NCBI GenBank assembly: GCA_964458485.1
Contig: CAYWJA010000001.1
Coordinates: 48,925-112,924, forward strand
From: CAYWJA01 sp964458485
GTDB taxonomy: Bacteria; Patescibacteriota; Gracilibacteria; UM-FILTER-43-11
Direction: 5' to 3'
DNA: 64,000 nucleotides
Positions 24,136-33,438 of this stretch are shown piece after piece (within the stretch, counting starts at the first letter, position 1; each line of letters starts with the position of its first letter). Position numbers and translations under genes: made by a program. The notes below the pieces were generated by a model, which saw only the letters and a program-made list of their open reading frames with translations, had not been told where the DNA came from and made no database searches.

Positions 24136-24333
24136 ATGTCTCAAGTATCAAGTGCTAAAAAAATAGCGATAATAATCATATCAATATTCTTTTTGTCTGC
24201 ATGTGGGCAAAAGGCATCTGTCGTTAATTATGAGGGACCTACTGAGGGGCCGGATTTTGTTAAAATGATGCCAATTACTGAGCCAAGTGATATTAATTCA
24301 AATTTAAAATCTCAAGCACAAAAATCAAAATAA
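24136..24333 (+). CDS. Small lipoprotein (65 aa)
   Basis: Signal peptide KKIAIIIISIFFLSAC with lipobox LSAC; the mature part is about 42 residues, Pro/Ser-rich (NYEGPTEGPDFVKMMPITEP), probably unstructured on the cell surface. The first seven codons (MSQVSSA) read through a caagtctcaagt-type iterate, so the true start may be one of the later codons. Directly downstream of the VanW gene and possibly a partner of it. Function unknown. Confidence 0.7.
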   Translation: MSQVSSAKKIAIIIISIFFLSACGQKASVVNYEGPTEGPDFVKMMPITEPSDINSNLKSQAQKSK

Positions 24334-24336
24334 GCT

Positions 24337-24443
24337 CCAAATCTCAAGCTTAAAAAATTAAAACTGTTAATCAATTATCGAGCTTTTAATTTTAATATTG
24401 AAATTTATTTTGGATTTTGGAATTATAATTTGGTATTTTAAAG
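24337..24443. repeat. Iterated quasi-palindrome before the pseudouridine synthase
   Basis: Left part ccaaatctcaagctt...aaaattaaaa and right part ttttaattttaatattgaaattt...ggattttggaatt; imperfect complementarity with an aatcaattatc centre. Same motif class as 56920-57034. Confidence 0.65.
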
Positions 24444-24446
24444 AAG

Positions 24447-25139
24447 ATGCGTCTAAATAAATATTTATCCCACCAAGGTATCGCCTCACGTCGCGAAGCA
24501 GATCGCCTAATAGCAGACGGGCTTATTTCGGTAAACGGCAAAGTTGTAACAGAGATGGGCGTAAAGATTGATCCGGGAAAAGATAAAGTAACTATTAACG
24601 ACGAGGTTATAAAAAGGCAAGAAGAATTAATCTACATAGCATTAAATAAACCAACAGGTTATGTAACCTCTGCCAAAAGGACTAACGTAGAAAAACACAT
24701 CGTAATGGATCTAATTAATATAAAAGAACGAGTTTATCCTGTAGGCAGGCTGGATAAAGATACAACTGGTTTACTGCTCTTAACGAATGACGGAACACTA
24801 ACCTTTAAATTAACCCATCCGTCCGCCGAATGTGCGAAAGAGTATGAAGTTACTGTAAAAGGCATTATTCAACCTGAGCAAATCAGAAAACTTGAAAGCG
24901 GTGTAAAACTATGGGGGGAAAAAACTAAAAAAACTCATGTAAATAAAGTGGATCAAAATAAAATGCGTATTATTTTAACTGAGGGTAAAAACCGTCAAAT
25001 CCGCAGAATTTGCCAAAAAGTCGGCTTGCCTGTAAGGCAGCTAAAGCGCATACGGATTAAAAAATTAAGACTTGGGATTCTGCCTGTGGGGAAGTGGAGG
25101 TATTTGGAGAAGGGGGAGGTGGAAATGCTGAAAAACTAA
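24447..25139 (+). CDS. RsuA/RluB/RluF-type pseudouridine synthase
   Basis: 230 aa. N-terminal S4 RNA-binding domain (residues 1-48, MRLNKYLSHQGIASRREADR) and a catalytic domain with GRLDKDTTGLLLLTNDG near 100-116, Asp in RLDKDT being the nucleophile, and ALNKPTGYVTS near 71. It makes pseudouridine in rRNA; whether the substrate is 16S (RsuA) or 23S (RluB) is not clear from sequence, so I leave the symbol blank. Same strand as rsmG and rlmE, making a run of three rRNA-modifying genes interleaved with MITE copies. Confidence 0.93.
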   Translation: MRLNKYLSHQGIASRREADRLIADGLISVNGKVVTEMGVKIDPGKDKVTINDEVIKRQEELIYIALNKPTGYVTSAKRTNVEKHIVMDLINIKERVYPVGRLDKDTTGLLLLTNDGTLTFKLTHPSAECAKEYEVTVKGIIQPEQIRKLESGVKLWGEKTKKTHVNKVDQNKMRIILTEGKNRQIRRICQKVGLPVRQLKRIRIKKLRLGILPVGKWRYLEKGEVEMLKN

Positions 25140-25187
25140 TTACACCCTTTGTCATCCCCGCGAAGGCAGGAATAAAAATATGAAGGA

Positions 25188-25227
25188 GTATGACACCGTT
25201 TGTCATCCCCGATTTAGTCGGGGATCT
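25188..25227. repeat. 40-bp direct repeat, copy 1
   Basis: Identical to 26170-26209; contains tttgtcat and the palindrome atccccga / tcggggat. It forms the left end of MITE copy B. Confidence 0.9.
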
Positions 25228-25408
25228 AGTGATTATATAGTGGCTATATTGCTATAATACAGACTGTCTTATTTACCGATATTTCGACAATGTTCGCAAG
25301 TTCAGATAAACTGATTATTAGTATACGAGTTATAATATAATCCATTAATCACGTGGATCCCGGATCCCACGCCGTGCGGCGGGGCAGGCAAGTCCGGGAT
25401 GACAAAAG
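25199..25408. mobile_element. MITE-like element, copy B (upstream of rsmG)
   Basis: Begins tttgtcatccccga and ends gggatgacaaaag. The core near 25262-25331 is the reverse complement of the copy A core (ttcgacaatgttcgcaag, ttcagataaactgatt). It contains TATAAT in gagttataatataatcc. The right end is a longer, GC-rich hairpin (ggatcccg...gtccgggat). Confidence 0.8.
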
Positions 25409-25415
25409 AAAAAAA

Positions 25416-26117
25416 ATGCTTAATCCACTCCTTCACCAATCCAACCTAACAATTCCTGATGAAAAAATCAGTCTTTTAGAAAAATTCATAAATCTCTTTG
25501 TCGAAAAAAACCAGCATATAAATCTTACGAAGATAAATGATGAAGAAGAATTTATAATTAAACACATTATCGACAGCCTATTAATTGGTCAGATTATTGA
25601 CATAAAGCCAAACACACAAATTGCTGACCTGGGTACAGGCGGAGGATTGCCAGGAATTCCACTTGCAATACTTAATCCGAAATGCAGATTTACATTAATT
25701 GATTCTGTACAAAAGAAAATCAAATGCGTCGATGAATTTACGAGTAATCTAGATATCAATAATGTAATCGGACTATCTGATCGACTAGAAACAATTGGGC
25801 AAAATAAAAAATATCGTGAACAATTTGACACCGTAATTGCACGTGCACTTGCACCATTGCCAATTTTACTAGAGCTCGCATTACCACTGGTAAGAATTGG
25901 AGGTATTTTTGTAGCCATGAAAGGACCGAGTTACCTTGAAGAATTAAGCAGATCAGTTAATGCAATGAAGCAAATAAAAATCGAACGACCGACCATTAAA
26001 ACATATGAACTGCCGGATGGAATGGGTAAGAGGTATTTGTTGGTTTTTAAGAAAGCAAACCCGACGCCAAAAGGGTATCCAAGGAATGTTGGGGTACCCA
26101 AGAAACAGCCACTTTGA
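25416..26117 (+). CDS. rsmG: 16S rRNA (guanine-N7) methyltransferase
   Basis: 233 aa from ATG 25416 (MLNPLLHQSNLTIPDEKISL); an earlier in-frame ATG lies in the MITE and would add repeat-derived residues. SAM-binding motif I is ADLGTGGGLPGIPLAI near 68-83, with DSLLIG upstream and ARALAPL near 145. It methylates G527 of 16S rRNA. The last 20 residues (NPTPKGYPRNVGVPKKQPL) are longer than usual. The start is 8 nt from the MITE end, so transcription must begin in or before the element. Confidence 0.93.
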   Translation: MLNPLLHQSNLTIPDEKISLLEKFINLFVEKNQHINLTKINDEEEFIIKHIIDSLLIGQIIDIKPNTQIADLGTGGGLPGIPLAILNPKCRFTLIDSVQKKIKCVDEFTSNLDINNVIGLSDRLETIGQNKKYREQFDTVIARALAPLPILLELALPLVRIGGIFVAMKGPSYLEELSRSVNAMKQIKIERPTIKTYELPDGMGKRYLLVFKKANPTPKGYPRNVGVPKKQPL

Positions 26118-26169
26118 AATCGATATCACGCCTTGTCATTCCCGCAAGCGGGAATAATGATACAAAAGG

Positions 26170-26209
26170 GTATGACACCGTTTGTCATCCCCGATTTAGT
26201 CGGGGATCT
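26170..26209. repeat. 40-bp direct repeat, copy 2
   Basis: Identical to 25188-25227. Just upstream, 26133-26155 holds another small palindrome (attcccgc / gcgggaat). Confidence 0.9.
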
Positions 26210-26256
26210 GGTGATATAGGAGTTGTATTATTACTCATTTGCCAATAGGCGATTCT

Positions 26257-26450
26257 ACCTTTTGTCATCCTGAACTTGATTCAGGATCCATATAATGAAA
26301 TGATGATTGTAGTACAATATTACCAATCATCTAATTTGCTGATATTGCGACAATATTCGCAAATACAGATAAATCGATTATAAGTATATAAGTTATAATA
26401 TAGCTCACTAATCACGTGGATCCTGAATCAAGTTCAGGATGACAAAAGGT
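26257..26450. mobile_element. MITE-like element, copy C (upstream of rlmE)
   Basis: A perfect 34-bp terminal inverted repeat (26257-26290 and 26417-26450), ends acctttt / aaaaggt, each palindromic (atcctgaact / caggat). The core near 26330-26400 aligns with B and D. It contains agttataatatag. It ends 4 nt before the rlmE ATG. No ORF. Confidence 0.88.
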
Positions 26451-26454
26451 AAAC

Positions 26455-27060
26455 ATGCCAACATACCAACACCACGACAAATACTTCGAACAAGCCAAAA
26501 AAATGGGTTACCGCGCCCGCAGTGTTTTTAAGTTGCAGGAAATTCAGAATAAGTTCCACATTATTCGATCGGGTGATCAGGTGTTGGATTTAGGTGCAGC
26601 GCCAGGCAGTTTTATGCAGCTCACCAGTCAAATCGTCGGCCCAGATGGCATGGTTATAGGTGTGGATTTAAAACCAATAAAACCTTTTAAATCCGATAAC
26701 ATAAAATGTTATGAAGGTGATATTTTTGACGAAAAAATATATAAAACAATAGAAAATGATACAAATATAACAAAATTTGATACAATTGTAACAGATTTGG
26801 CACCAGAAACCACTGGGATTAAAGCATTAGATGCAGGAAGATCCTTCCAATTGAATGAGCAAGTGCTCAATGTTGCAGAAAAATATTTAAAACCCGGCGG
26901 TCATGTAATTCTAAAAACCTTCCCAGGAGCGGATCAAGATAAATTAATAACTCTGACAAAAAAGCTATTTAAAAAATTTAAAGTGTTTCGCCCCAAGGCA
27001 GTTCGAAAATCTAGTAGGGAGGTTTATATTGTAGGTTTAGTAAGAAATGATAAATCCTAA
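26455..27060 (+). CDS. rlmE: 23S rRNA 2'-O-uridine methyltransferase (FtsJ/RrmJ)
   Basis: 201 aa. The K-D-K-E catalytic tetrad can be placed: Lys in ARSVFKLQEI near 23, Asp in IVTDLAPETTG near 110, Lys in GGHVILKTFPG near 155, Glu in SSREVYIVG near 190. The SAM motif VLDLGAAPGSFMQ is near 43-55. It modifies U2552 of the 23S A-loop in the 50S particle. The N-terminus starts straight at the domain (MPTYQHHDKYFEQAKK). Start codon 4 nt from the MITE C end, leaving no conventional ribosome binding site outside the repeat. Confidence 0.95.
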   Translation: MPTYQHHDKYFEQAKKMGYRARSVFKLQEIQNKFHIIRSGDQVLDLGAAPGSFMQLTSQIVGPDGMVIGVDLKPIKPFKSDNIKCYEGDIFDEKIYKTIENDTNITKFDTIVTDLAPETTGIKALDAGRSFQLNEQVLNVAEKYLKPGGHVILKTFPGADQDKLITLTKKLFKKFKVFRPKAVRKSSREVYIVGLVRNDKS

Positions 27061-27103
27061 ATACAAAATAGAATCTGAGATCTGAAATCAGAAATCAGAA
27101 ATA

Positions 27104-28699
27104 TCACAGCGCTGCCTTAATAAAATTCCTAAACAAAGGATGCGGCCTATTTGGCCTGGATTTAAACTCCGGATGGAATTGTGAACCAACCATAAACGGA
27201 TGATCTTTGACTTCCACAATCTCCATAAGTTCATGATCAGGTGATATTCCGGAGAAAATGAGACCTTTCTTCTCTAGTTCTTTCTTATATTTATTATTAA
27301 ACTCATAGCGATGTCGATGGCGTTCGTGTATTGAAGTTTCTCCGTAAGCTTTATATGCATGTGTACCCTTTTTAATCCTGCATGGCCATGAGCCAAGTCG
27401 AAGCGTACCGCCTTTTGATCTTTTTTCATGCTGGCCTGGTAAAAAATGTACTACTTTGTTCTTTGCTTTTGGTGAAAATTCTTCTGAAGTAGCATTTTTT
27501 ATTTCGCAAACATGACGGGCGTATTCAATTGTCATAATTTGTGCACCAAGACATAGGCCAAGATAAGGAACCTCTTCTTCGCGGCAATATTGTGCGACTA
27601 AAATTTTACCTTGTGTGCCGCGATGGCCAAAACCACCAGGGACAACAACGCCGTCTACTTTATGTAATTTTTTCCATTCTTTTTTATCTGCATTCTCAAT
27701 TTTTTCTGCATCTATCCATATAATTTTTGCCTTGCGCTTATAATGAAAACTTGCGGATTTAATAGCTTCAATTACAGAAATATAAGCATCATCCAAATCA
27801 TTGTATTTGCCAGCTAAACCGATTAAAATTTCTTTTTTACTTGTCATTATATTTTTAACCATCTTTTCCCAGCTTTTAATTCTTGGCTTTTTATATTTTA
27901 GCTTTAATTTATTACAAATTGTCCTTGTAATGTCGTATTTTTCATAAATAAGTGGTACTTCGTAAATAGATTTAACCGTTGGAGAAGGAATTACAGCTTC
28001 TAACGCCACATCACAAAACCTAGAGATCTTCATAATGTGCTGTTTTTCAATTTTTGCATCAGCCCTAAGCATTACCATATCCGGATGAATACCCATGCTT
28101 TGCAAAAGCTTAACAGAAAGTTGTGTTGGCTTTGTTTTTATTTCGTTGGATGCTTTAAGAAAAGGAAGTAATGTAAGATGGACAAATAAGGTATTATCAC
28201 GACCCTCCTCTTGTCTCATCTGACGAAGCGCTTCTACAAAGGGTTGTCCTTCAATATCTCCAATAGTACCTCCTATTTCAATAAGCATTACATCTGCTTT
28301 GGATTTTTTAGCAACCAAGCGTATTCTCCTTTTTATTTCATCTGTAATATGCGGAACTATTTGGATAGTACGACCAAGATAATCACCTTTACGTTCACGA
28401 TCCAGAACTGTTTGATAAACCTGACCGGTTGATACAGAGCTAAGCTGGCTAAGTGGAGTATCTATAAATCTTTCATAATGGCCAAGATCCAAATCTGTTT
28501 CCGCACCATCATCTGTAACAAAAACTTCTCCATGCTGAAATGGGCTCATCGTACCTGGATCTACATTTAGGTAAGGATCCAGTTTTTGTGTAAAAACCGA
28601 GTATCCAGCTGACTTTAAAAGATTCCCGATAGATGCTGACGCAATCCCCTTTCCCAGAGAAGAGCAGACGCCACCGGTTACAAATATATACTTAGGCAT
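27104..28699 (-). CDS. pyrG: CTP synthase
   Basis: 531 aa, full length. N-terminal synthetase domain (1-265) with KYIFVTGGVCSSLGKGIASA and PYLNVDPGTMSPFQHGEV; C-terminal class I glutaminase (about 285-531) with GGFGHRG and the nucleophile Cys in YLGLCLGAQ near 378, and the His/Glu pair in FHPEFKSRP near 508-516. It makes CTP from UTP with glutamine. An interesting neighbour: the DNA upstream holds a hairpin with a nested palindromic repeat. No anomaly in the protein. Confidence 0.97.
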   Translation of the reverse strand: MPKYIFVTGGVCSSLGKGIASASIGNLLKSAGYSVFTQKLDPYLNVDPGTMSPFQHGEVFVTDDGAETDLDLGHYERFIDTPLSQLSSVSTGQVYQTVLDRERKGDYLGRTIQIVPHITDEIKRRIRLVAKKSKADVMLIEIGGTIGDIEGQPFVEALRQMRQEEGRDNTLFVHLTLLPFLKASNEIKTKPTQLSVKLLQSMGIHPDMVMLRADAKIEKQHIMKISRFCDVALEAVIPSPTVKSIYEVPLIYEKYDITRTICNKLKLKYKKPRIKSWEKMVKNIMTSKKEILIGLAGKYNDLDDAYISVIEAIKSASFHYKRKAKIIWIDAEKIENADKKEWKKLHKVDGVVVPGGFGHRGTQGKILVAQYCREEEVPYLGLCLGAQIMTIEYARHVCEIKNATSEEFSPKAKNKVVHFLPGQHEKRSKGGTLRLGSWPCRIKKGTHAYKAYGETSIHERHRHRYEFNNKYKKELEKKGLIFSGISPDHELMEIVEVKDHPFMVGSQFHPEFKSRPNRPHPLFRNFIKAAL

Positions 28700-28738
28700 T
28701 GATTTATTTTGGTTAAATTTTGCGATTTAATTATATGA

Positions 28739-28951
28739 ATTTCGCATTTCGCATTTCTGATTTCGCAATCACATTTAGAATTTTTATATTTTGCATTTTT
28801 CCCTTTGTCATCCTGAATTTAGTTCAGGATCCATCGCTAACGGGCAAATCGTGGATTCTGACCCCGATGGAATCGGGACAGAATGACAAGTTAATCGCAA
28901 AATGCTAATTGGAAAATGACAATGCGAAATCAGAAATGCGAAATGCGAAAT
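28739..28951. repeat. Iterated hairpin with a palindromic element nested in its centre
   Basis: Outer arms atttcgcatttcgcatttc and its near complement at 28930-28951. Between them, replacing the usual ctaattaattag centre, lies 28802-28890 (tttgtcatcctgaa...gacagaatgacaa), a palindromic repeat of the other family. This gives a relative age: the hairpin came first. Confidence 0.88.
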
Positions 28952-28954
28952 AAA

Positions 28955-29926
28955 CTAGTATTTCAATCCAGTAACCTCCCTAACCTTATCCATCGTAACA
29001 AGCGACACAGCCCGTACTTTCTCAGCCCCCTTAGCAAGTATCGCTTCAACTTCTTCCGGATGTGCTTCTAAGTAATCTCGTTTCTCCTGAAAAGGCTTAA
29101 ATGTTGCCTGAAGTTTTTCCAAGAGCATTTTCTTGGCATCACCATATCCTATTCCTCCTTTTTTAAACTTATCTGCCATTTCCTGCGCCTCATCCGTACT
29201 AGCACAAAGTTTATAAAGTTCATAAATTGTATTACCTTCTGGTTCTTTTGGCTCATCTACGCCCTTAGAATCTGTAACAATGCCCATTACTGCTTTTTTG
29301 ATCACCTTGTCGTCTCCAAAAATAGGAATAGTATTATTGTAAGATTTGGACATCTTCTGACCATCAATACCGGGAATTACTGCAACATCTTCCGGAATTT
29401 CCGGCTCCGGGATTACAAAGGTTTCACCAAATGTATTATTAAATTTAATTGCAATATCACGTGCCATTTCTACATGCTGTTTCTGATCTTTCCCTACAGG
29501 AATCACTTCGGATTGATTTATTAGAATATCCGCAGCCATTAGAACCGGATAAGTAAAAAGACCGAGATTTGGCTTAATGCCCTTAGTAAGCTTGTCTTTA
29601 TAACTATGAGCACGTTCCATTAAACCAACTGGCGTTAGATTAGAAAGTACCCATGCCAGTTCTGCAGTCTCCGGAACATCGGACTGCACCCAAAAATAAC
29701 ACTTTTCAGGATCCACCCCAAGGGCAAGCATATCCATTGCTGCCTCAAGGGTAAGTTTTTTCAATTTCGGACCATCTAATAAAGTAGTAAGCGAATGTAA
29801 ATTTACTATAAACAAAAAGAGGTCGCTGGATTCCTGGTATTCAATCATACGCTTGATCATTCCGAAGTAATTGCCGATATGCAGATTACCGGATGGCTGG
29901 ATTCCAGAAAGTATTCGCTTTTTCAT
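28955..29926 (-). CDS. trpS: Tryptophanyl-tRNA synthetase
   Basis: 323 aa from ATG 29926 (MKKRILSGIQPSGNLHIGNY); five more codons upstream are possible, but family members start at this block. HIGH-type HIGN at 16-19, KMSKS in DGQKMSKSYNN near 188, and the Trp-pocket regions VQSDVPETAELAWVLSN and VGKDQKQHVEMARDIA intact. Charges tRNA-Trp. It follows the large TPR gene on the same strand, separated by about 120 nt without a recognisable hairpin. Confidence 0.96.
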   Translation of the reverse strand: MKKRILSGIQPSGNLHIGNYFGMIKRMIEYQESSDLFLFIVNLHSLTTLLDGPKLKKLTLEAAMDMLALGVDPEKCYFWVQSDVPETAELAWVLSNLTPVGLMERAHSYKDKLTKGIKPNLGLFTYPVLMAADILINQSEVIPVGKDQKQHVEMARDIAIKFNNTFGETFVIPEPEIPEDVAVIPGIDGQKMSKSYNNTIPIFGDDKVIKKAVMGIVTDSKGVDEPKEPEGNTIYELYKLCASTDEAQEMADKFKKGGIGYGDAKKMLLEKLQATFKPFQEKRDYLEAHPEEVEAILAKGAEKVRAVSLVTMDKVREVTGLKY

Positions 29927-30048
29927 AATTTTTGATGTCAAATTTAGATTAACAAAAAGAATAGATGAAGGTCAATTGAAAAAGCTAAATTATATAAGTT
30001 AAATAATTCAGCCTAAAAAATGAAATCATTAATACGCTAATTAGATTT

Positions 30049-33000
30049 TTAAGACATATTACTTTTAAGCCATTTTTCAAAGTACTTTTTAAGATAAGAC
30101 ATTTTCTTTATTCCAAGCTTTATAACATTTTTAGCCTTTTTATCTTTACCTAATTTTTTTAACAAATCTGCGTAATCAATAAAAACTTTTTTACTGTCAA
30201 AACTTAAAGATTCTTTCTGAATTATGTTCTCATATACATCCATTGCATTTTTATAGTCTTTAATATTAACAAAAAGATTAACAAGCTCGATTAATTTATA
30301 TGTTATCACTCTTTTTACAGACATATTTTTTTTCATTAACTCATAAGCCTTTGTTGCATTTTCTTTTTGACCCAACTTAATATATATATCTATTAAATCA
30401 ACATAAATAGGGGCAGAACCTTTGGGGTTTCCAGGGTGATTCGCTGCTTTTTGTAAAACTGATGCAGCCTTAACCATTTCTCCATTTCTTTTGTATATTT
30501 TAGCAAGAGTTTCATAAAAAAATGGATCATCAGTTTTCATAGATATGACTTTCTCAAGTTGCCCAATCCACATTTCATAAGCTTTTTTAACTTTCGGATT
30601 ACTTCTTACATATTTAATATTAATACTATCCACTCCCCCATAAGACGCTCCATACCCATTAACAAAAAGATCTTTATAAGCACGCACAGACCCCTCATTT
30701 AGTTTCAAATTATTAGGATCAGACATGGTCATATCCTGTATTTTTTTTAACTTATTATACTTAGCATAAGCCATTCCCAATGTTCGATAATTTCTCATGA
30801 GAACTTTTTTTCCACCCTTTTTAATGCCAAGTTCTAGAGTTGCAATATATTTATCTATATCTTTTTCTTTTTCATACACTAAGGCAAGACCTTTATATAT
30901 CCCAAAATTTTTATAACCATTTTTTATAGCCAGTTTATAGTATTTTTTTGCCTTTATATTATTTTTTATCCCACACCTAAACACCTCAGCTATAGATCCA
31001 TAATACATTGATGTTTTTGGATACTTCTTAGACAGAATTAAAAGATTATGTAGCTTATTAGCAAAATCATGCTTGTTATTGTTTGGATAAATACGATCAA
31101 GTACATCATTAATTTCCTCATGATAGAATGATTGATTTTTAGAGTCACTTTTTATTAATTCTTCATATGCTGATATAGCCTGCCAATGTTTTCCGGTATT
31201 ATTTAATACTTTGGCTTTTCTGATTTTATTTATAACCTTTGTACTACCAGCAATTGCTTTCAATGGTACATGCATTAAATCACTACTTCCCTTCTTGGGA
31301 ACATCTAAAATTGCTATAAAACCGGAACTTATTCTATATGATGTTCCATTATCTAGCCCTAAACCTCCTTTATCATACTTTGGCATTAAAGAGTTAACTG
31401 CATCTTGTAAATCGGTATAACCCCTATTTTTCTTAGGGTCTATTTTCATACCATATCTATTGCCATTTTTATCTAATCCAAATGTGCCAATGCTATATGC
31501 ATTCCAATTTCCATCCTTGCGCTTTTCAAGCCATACGCAAATAGCATGCCCTGGTATCATAATGACATATGCATTTTTCCCCTGCCTTCTTAGGATTTCC
31601 CTCGCTAAAAAAGCATAGTCATCGCAATCACCACACATTTTACCCTTATGAATTCTATTAATTGTTTCTTTTGCCGTCTGCCAATAATCCTTATTGTCAT
31701 TAATATTAGGCGCAGTATAGTCTTCACCACGCTTTGCAGGGTCATCATGTATATATTGCATATAAGTTTCAAAGAAGATGTGTAATTTTTCTGGCGTATT
31801 CAAATTTTTAGCCAATAAATCTAAATACTGATTATCTGTAATTTCAGGATTTTTTTTACGCGCAAAGTCCAATAATCCAAAAGGCTTATTATCAACGCCA
31901 TTCATAACGCTATACGACTTATCACCCTCTTTAATTCTTTGCCATACAACTTTTTTACCGGCCTTATCATAAAAAGAAGTTACATTGCCCTCTTCTACAT
32001 ACTCAATTGTGCCACCTTTTCTAAAATGGGTAACTTTTTTTGTTTTCTTGCCTAATTTATTTAAATGCTCGGTTACTGATGCAACCTCACCAGTACTGTT
32101 ATAATAATTCGTTTCTTTTGACTTCTTGCCATTAGCATATTCAGTTTTATATCCTTTTTGACTACCATAATAGCCTACCTCCTTTGTGACAAGGTTATTT
32201 TTGTCTCTGTAATACAATGTGAAATTTCGCTCATATGCAGAGCCCTCCTCCTGAATTGCCATATTTGAATTTTCATCAAATAATAATCTATAATTGGCTT
32301 TTGTAAAAAGTGCTGAGACATTTAATTTCATCTTCTCTATTTTATCGAACGCTCTGGTATATATTTTCGGTATGGTGGGATCAATTACCCTCGGTCCATA
32401 TTCATTGTTAAAATTTTCTTTTTGGTTATCTGTTAATTTTGGGTCTTTCTCTATTCGTATCCTTAGTCTTTTTTGTATTCTCTTTAATTCATTTTTCTTT
32501 TTTCTAAATTTTTTAATCATCTTAAAATCAAAATCCCTATCAACCCTTAAAATCCTATCCGACATAGCACAATATTTAATTTTCTTGCCATTTTTATTAA
32601 TTACAAATTCAATTCTTGCGCCATATAATGATTTAAATTTTGTATTAGAATTAATATATGGCTTTAAATCCTTTCTTTTATTTATTTGAGCAATAATCTT
32701 CTTATGATTTTGCTGAGCTCTTTTATTAAAACCAAATGGCAATGGTATTTTAAACTGCATACCAAAAATCTCCGCAGAATCAGCCCCTTCAGCATATTCA
32801 ACATTGTTCGAATAACCTATGTTTAAAAAAGTTAAAAAATCATCAATATTACTGATTCCATTTTTTGTTAATAATTTTCTATGAGTTTTTTCTATGTCTT
32901 GAAATATTAACCTAAATTCTGTTGTAGTAATTTGTAAATCTGCTGAATATTTTTGCTCCTTCTGAGGAGTGTTTACATCATCATCTCTTTCAAGTTTTAT

Positions 33001-33138
33001 TTCAGCAATAATTCTTTGCTGTAGAGAACGAACATTCTTAGACCCTTTTGCATCCACCATTTTTAATCTTCTAAGCTGATCCCCTAAAGACTCCTCTATC
33101 TGCTTTTCAAATCCCGATATTTGTTCTGGTGTAGGCAT
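30049..33138 (-). CDS. Large protein with transglutaminase-like and TPR regions
   Basis: 1029 aa, no signal peptide visible. Residues 1-290 are charged and helical; 300-400 show YwqK/MORN-like beta repeats (YYRDKN, GYYGSQKGYKTEYANGKKSK, TNYYNSTGE). A transglutaminase/papain-like core follows: CGDCDDYAF with Cys502/Cys505, GHAICVW with His531 and Asp or Asn in NAYSIG. From about 640 to the end come TPR-type helix pairs with KAKKYYKLAIKNGY, AYEMWIGQLEK and KAYELMKK. It could be a peptidase with a protein-binding scaffold; no family known to me has this order. A 53-aa gene precedes it by 12 nt. Confidence 0.75.
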   Translation of the reverse strand: MPTPEQISGFEKQIEESLGDQLRRLKMVDAKGSKNVRSLQQRIIAEIKLERDDDVNTPQKEQKYSADLQITTTEFRLIFQDIEKTHRKLLTKNGISNIDDFLTFLNIGYSNNVEYAEGADSAEIFGMQFKIPLPFGFNKRAQQNHKKIIAQINKRKDLKPYINSNTKFKSLYGARIEFVINKNGKKIKYCAMSDRILRVDRDFDFKMIKKFRKKKNELKRIQKRLRIRIEKDPKLTDNQKENFNNEYGPRVIDPTIPKIYTRAFDKIEKMKLNVSALFTKANYRLLFDENSNMAIQEEGSAYERNFTLYYRDKNNLVTKEVGYYGSQKGYKTEYANGKKSKETNYYNSTGEVASVTEHLNKLGKKTKKVTHFRKGGTIEYVEEGNVTSFYDKAGKKVVWQRIKEGDKSYSVMNGVDNKPFGLLDFARKKNPEITDNQYLDLLAKNLNTPEKLHIFFETYMQYIHDDPAKRGEDYTAPNINDNKDYWQTAKETINRIHKGKMCGDCDDYAFLAREILRRQGKNAYVIMIPGHAICVWLEKRKDGNWNAYSIGTFGLDKNGNRYGMKIDPKKNRGYTDLQDAVNSLMPKYDKGGLGLDNGTSYRISSGFIAILDVPKKGSSDLMHVPLKAIAGSTKVINKIRKAKVLNNTGKHWQAISAYEELIKSDSKNQSFYHEEINDVLDRIYPNNNKHDFANKLHNLLILSKKYPKTSMYYGSIAEVFRCGIKNNIKAKKYYKLAIKNGYKNFGIYKGLALVYEKEKDIDKYIATLELGIKKGGKKVLMRNYRTLGMAYAKYNKLKKIQDMTMSDPNNLKLNEGSVRAYKDLFVNGYGASYGGVDSINIKYVRSNPKVKKAYEMWIGQLEKVISMKTDDPFFYETLAKIYKRNGEMVKAASVLQKAANHPGNPKGSAPIYVDLIDIYIKLGQKENATKAYELMKKNMSVKRVITYKLIELVNLFVNIKDYKNAMDVYENIIQKESLSFDSKKVFIDYADLLKKLGKDKKAKNVIKLGIKKMSYLKKYFEKWLKSNMS

Positions 33139-33150
33139 TTTATTTTTTCT

Positions 33151-33312
33151 TTAAAATTCATTTTCTAATTTTTCTAACTCAATATCTTCCAGTTTTTCCA
33201 CCTTTTTTTCTTGAAATTTATGAATATTTCTTAATACGACTTTCAATAAGTCTATTTTGTCTTTTTTCTTTAAAATATTCTTTTGTAATTTTTTAATTGT
33301 TTCTTTGTCCAT
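33151..33312 (-). CDS. 53-aa coiled-coil protein
   Basis: From ATG 33310-33312: MDKETIKKLQKNILKKKDKI, then helices ending KLEDIELEKLENEF. Very rich in Lys, Leu and Glu with heptad spacing, so probably a short coiled coil. An in-frame ATG 117 nt upstream would extend it, but it lies above the promoter, so the short form is preferred. First gene of a two-gene operon with the 1029-aa protein, 12 nt apart. Confidence 0.6.
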   Translation of the reverse strand: MDKETIKKLQKNILKKKDKIDLLKVVLRNIHKFQEKKVEKLEDIELEKLENEF

Positions 33313-33333
33313 AAATTTTATTAATATCTTATA

Positions 33334-33362
33334 ATTATAGCATATATAATGATATTTGACAA
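33334..33362 (-). promoter_or_regulatory. Promoter of the 53-aa/1029-aa operon
   Basis: Minus strand TTGTCA (33357-33362), 17 nt, TATAAT (33334-33339); TGC precedes the -10. Leader about 15 nt. Confidence 0.75.
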
Positions 33363-33384
33363 TATTATAAACACAAAAGCATAC

Positions 33385-33413
33385 TTGAGACTTTATAGGT
33401 AATAAGTTAATAT
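33385..33413 (+). promoter_or_regulatory. Promoter of the STAS gene
   Basis: TTGAGA (33385-33390), 17 nt, TAATAT (33408-33413). Divergent from the promoter at 33334-33362, the two -35 boxes 22 nt apart. Confidence 0.5.
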
Positions 33414-33438
33414 ATATTAAAATTAACAAATAATAAAA

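Noticed and set aside
24123..24155. Separate hairpin element between the VanW gene and the small lipoprotein
   Set aside because: Only one orientation of the ctcaagt unit is present and it lies largely inside the lipoprotein's first codons; too weak to list as an element.
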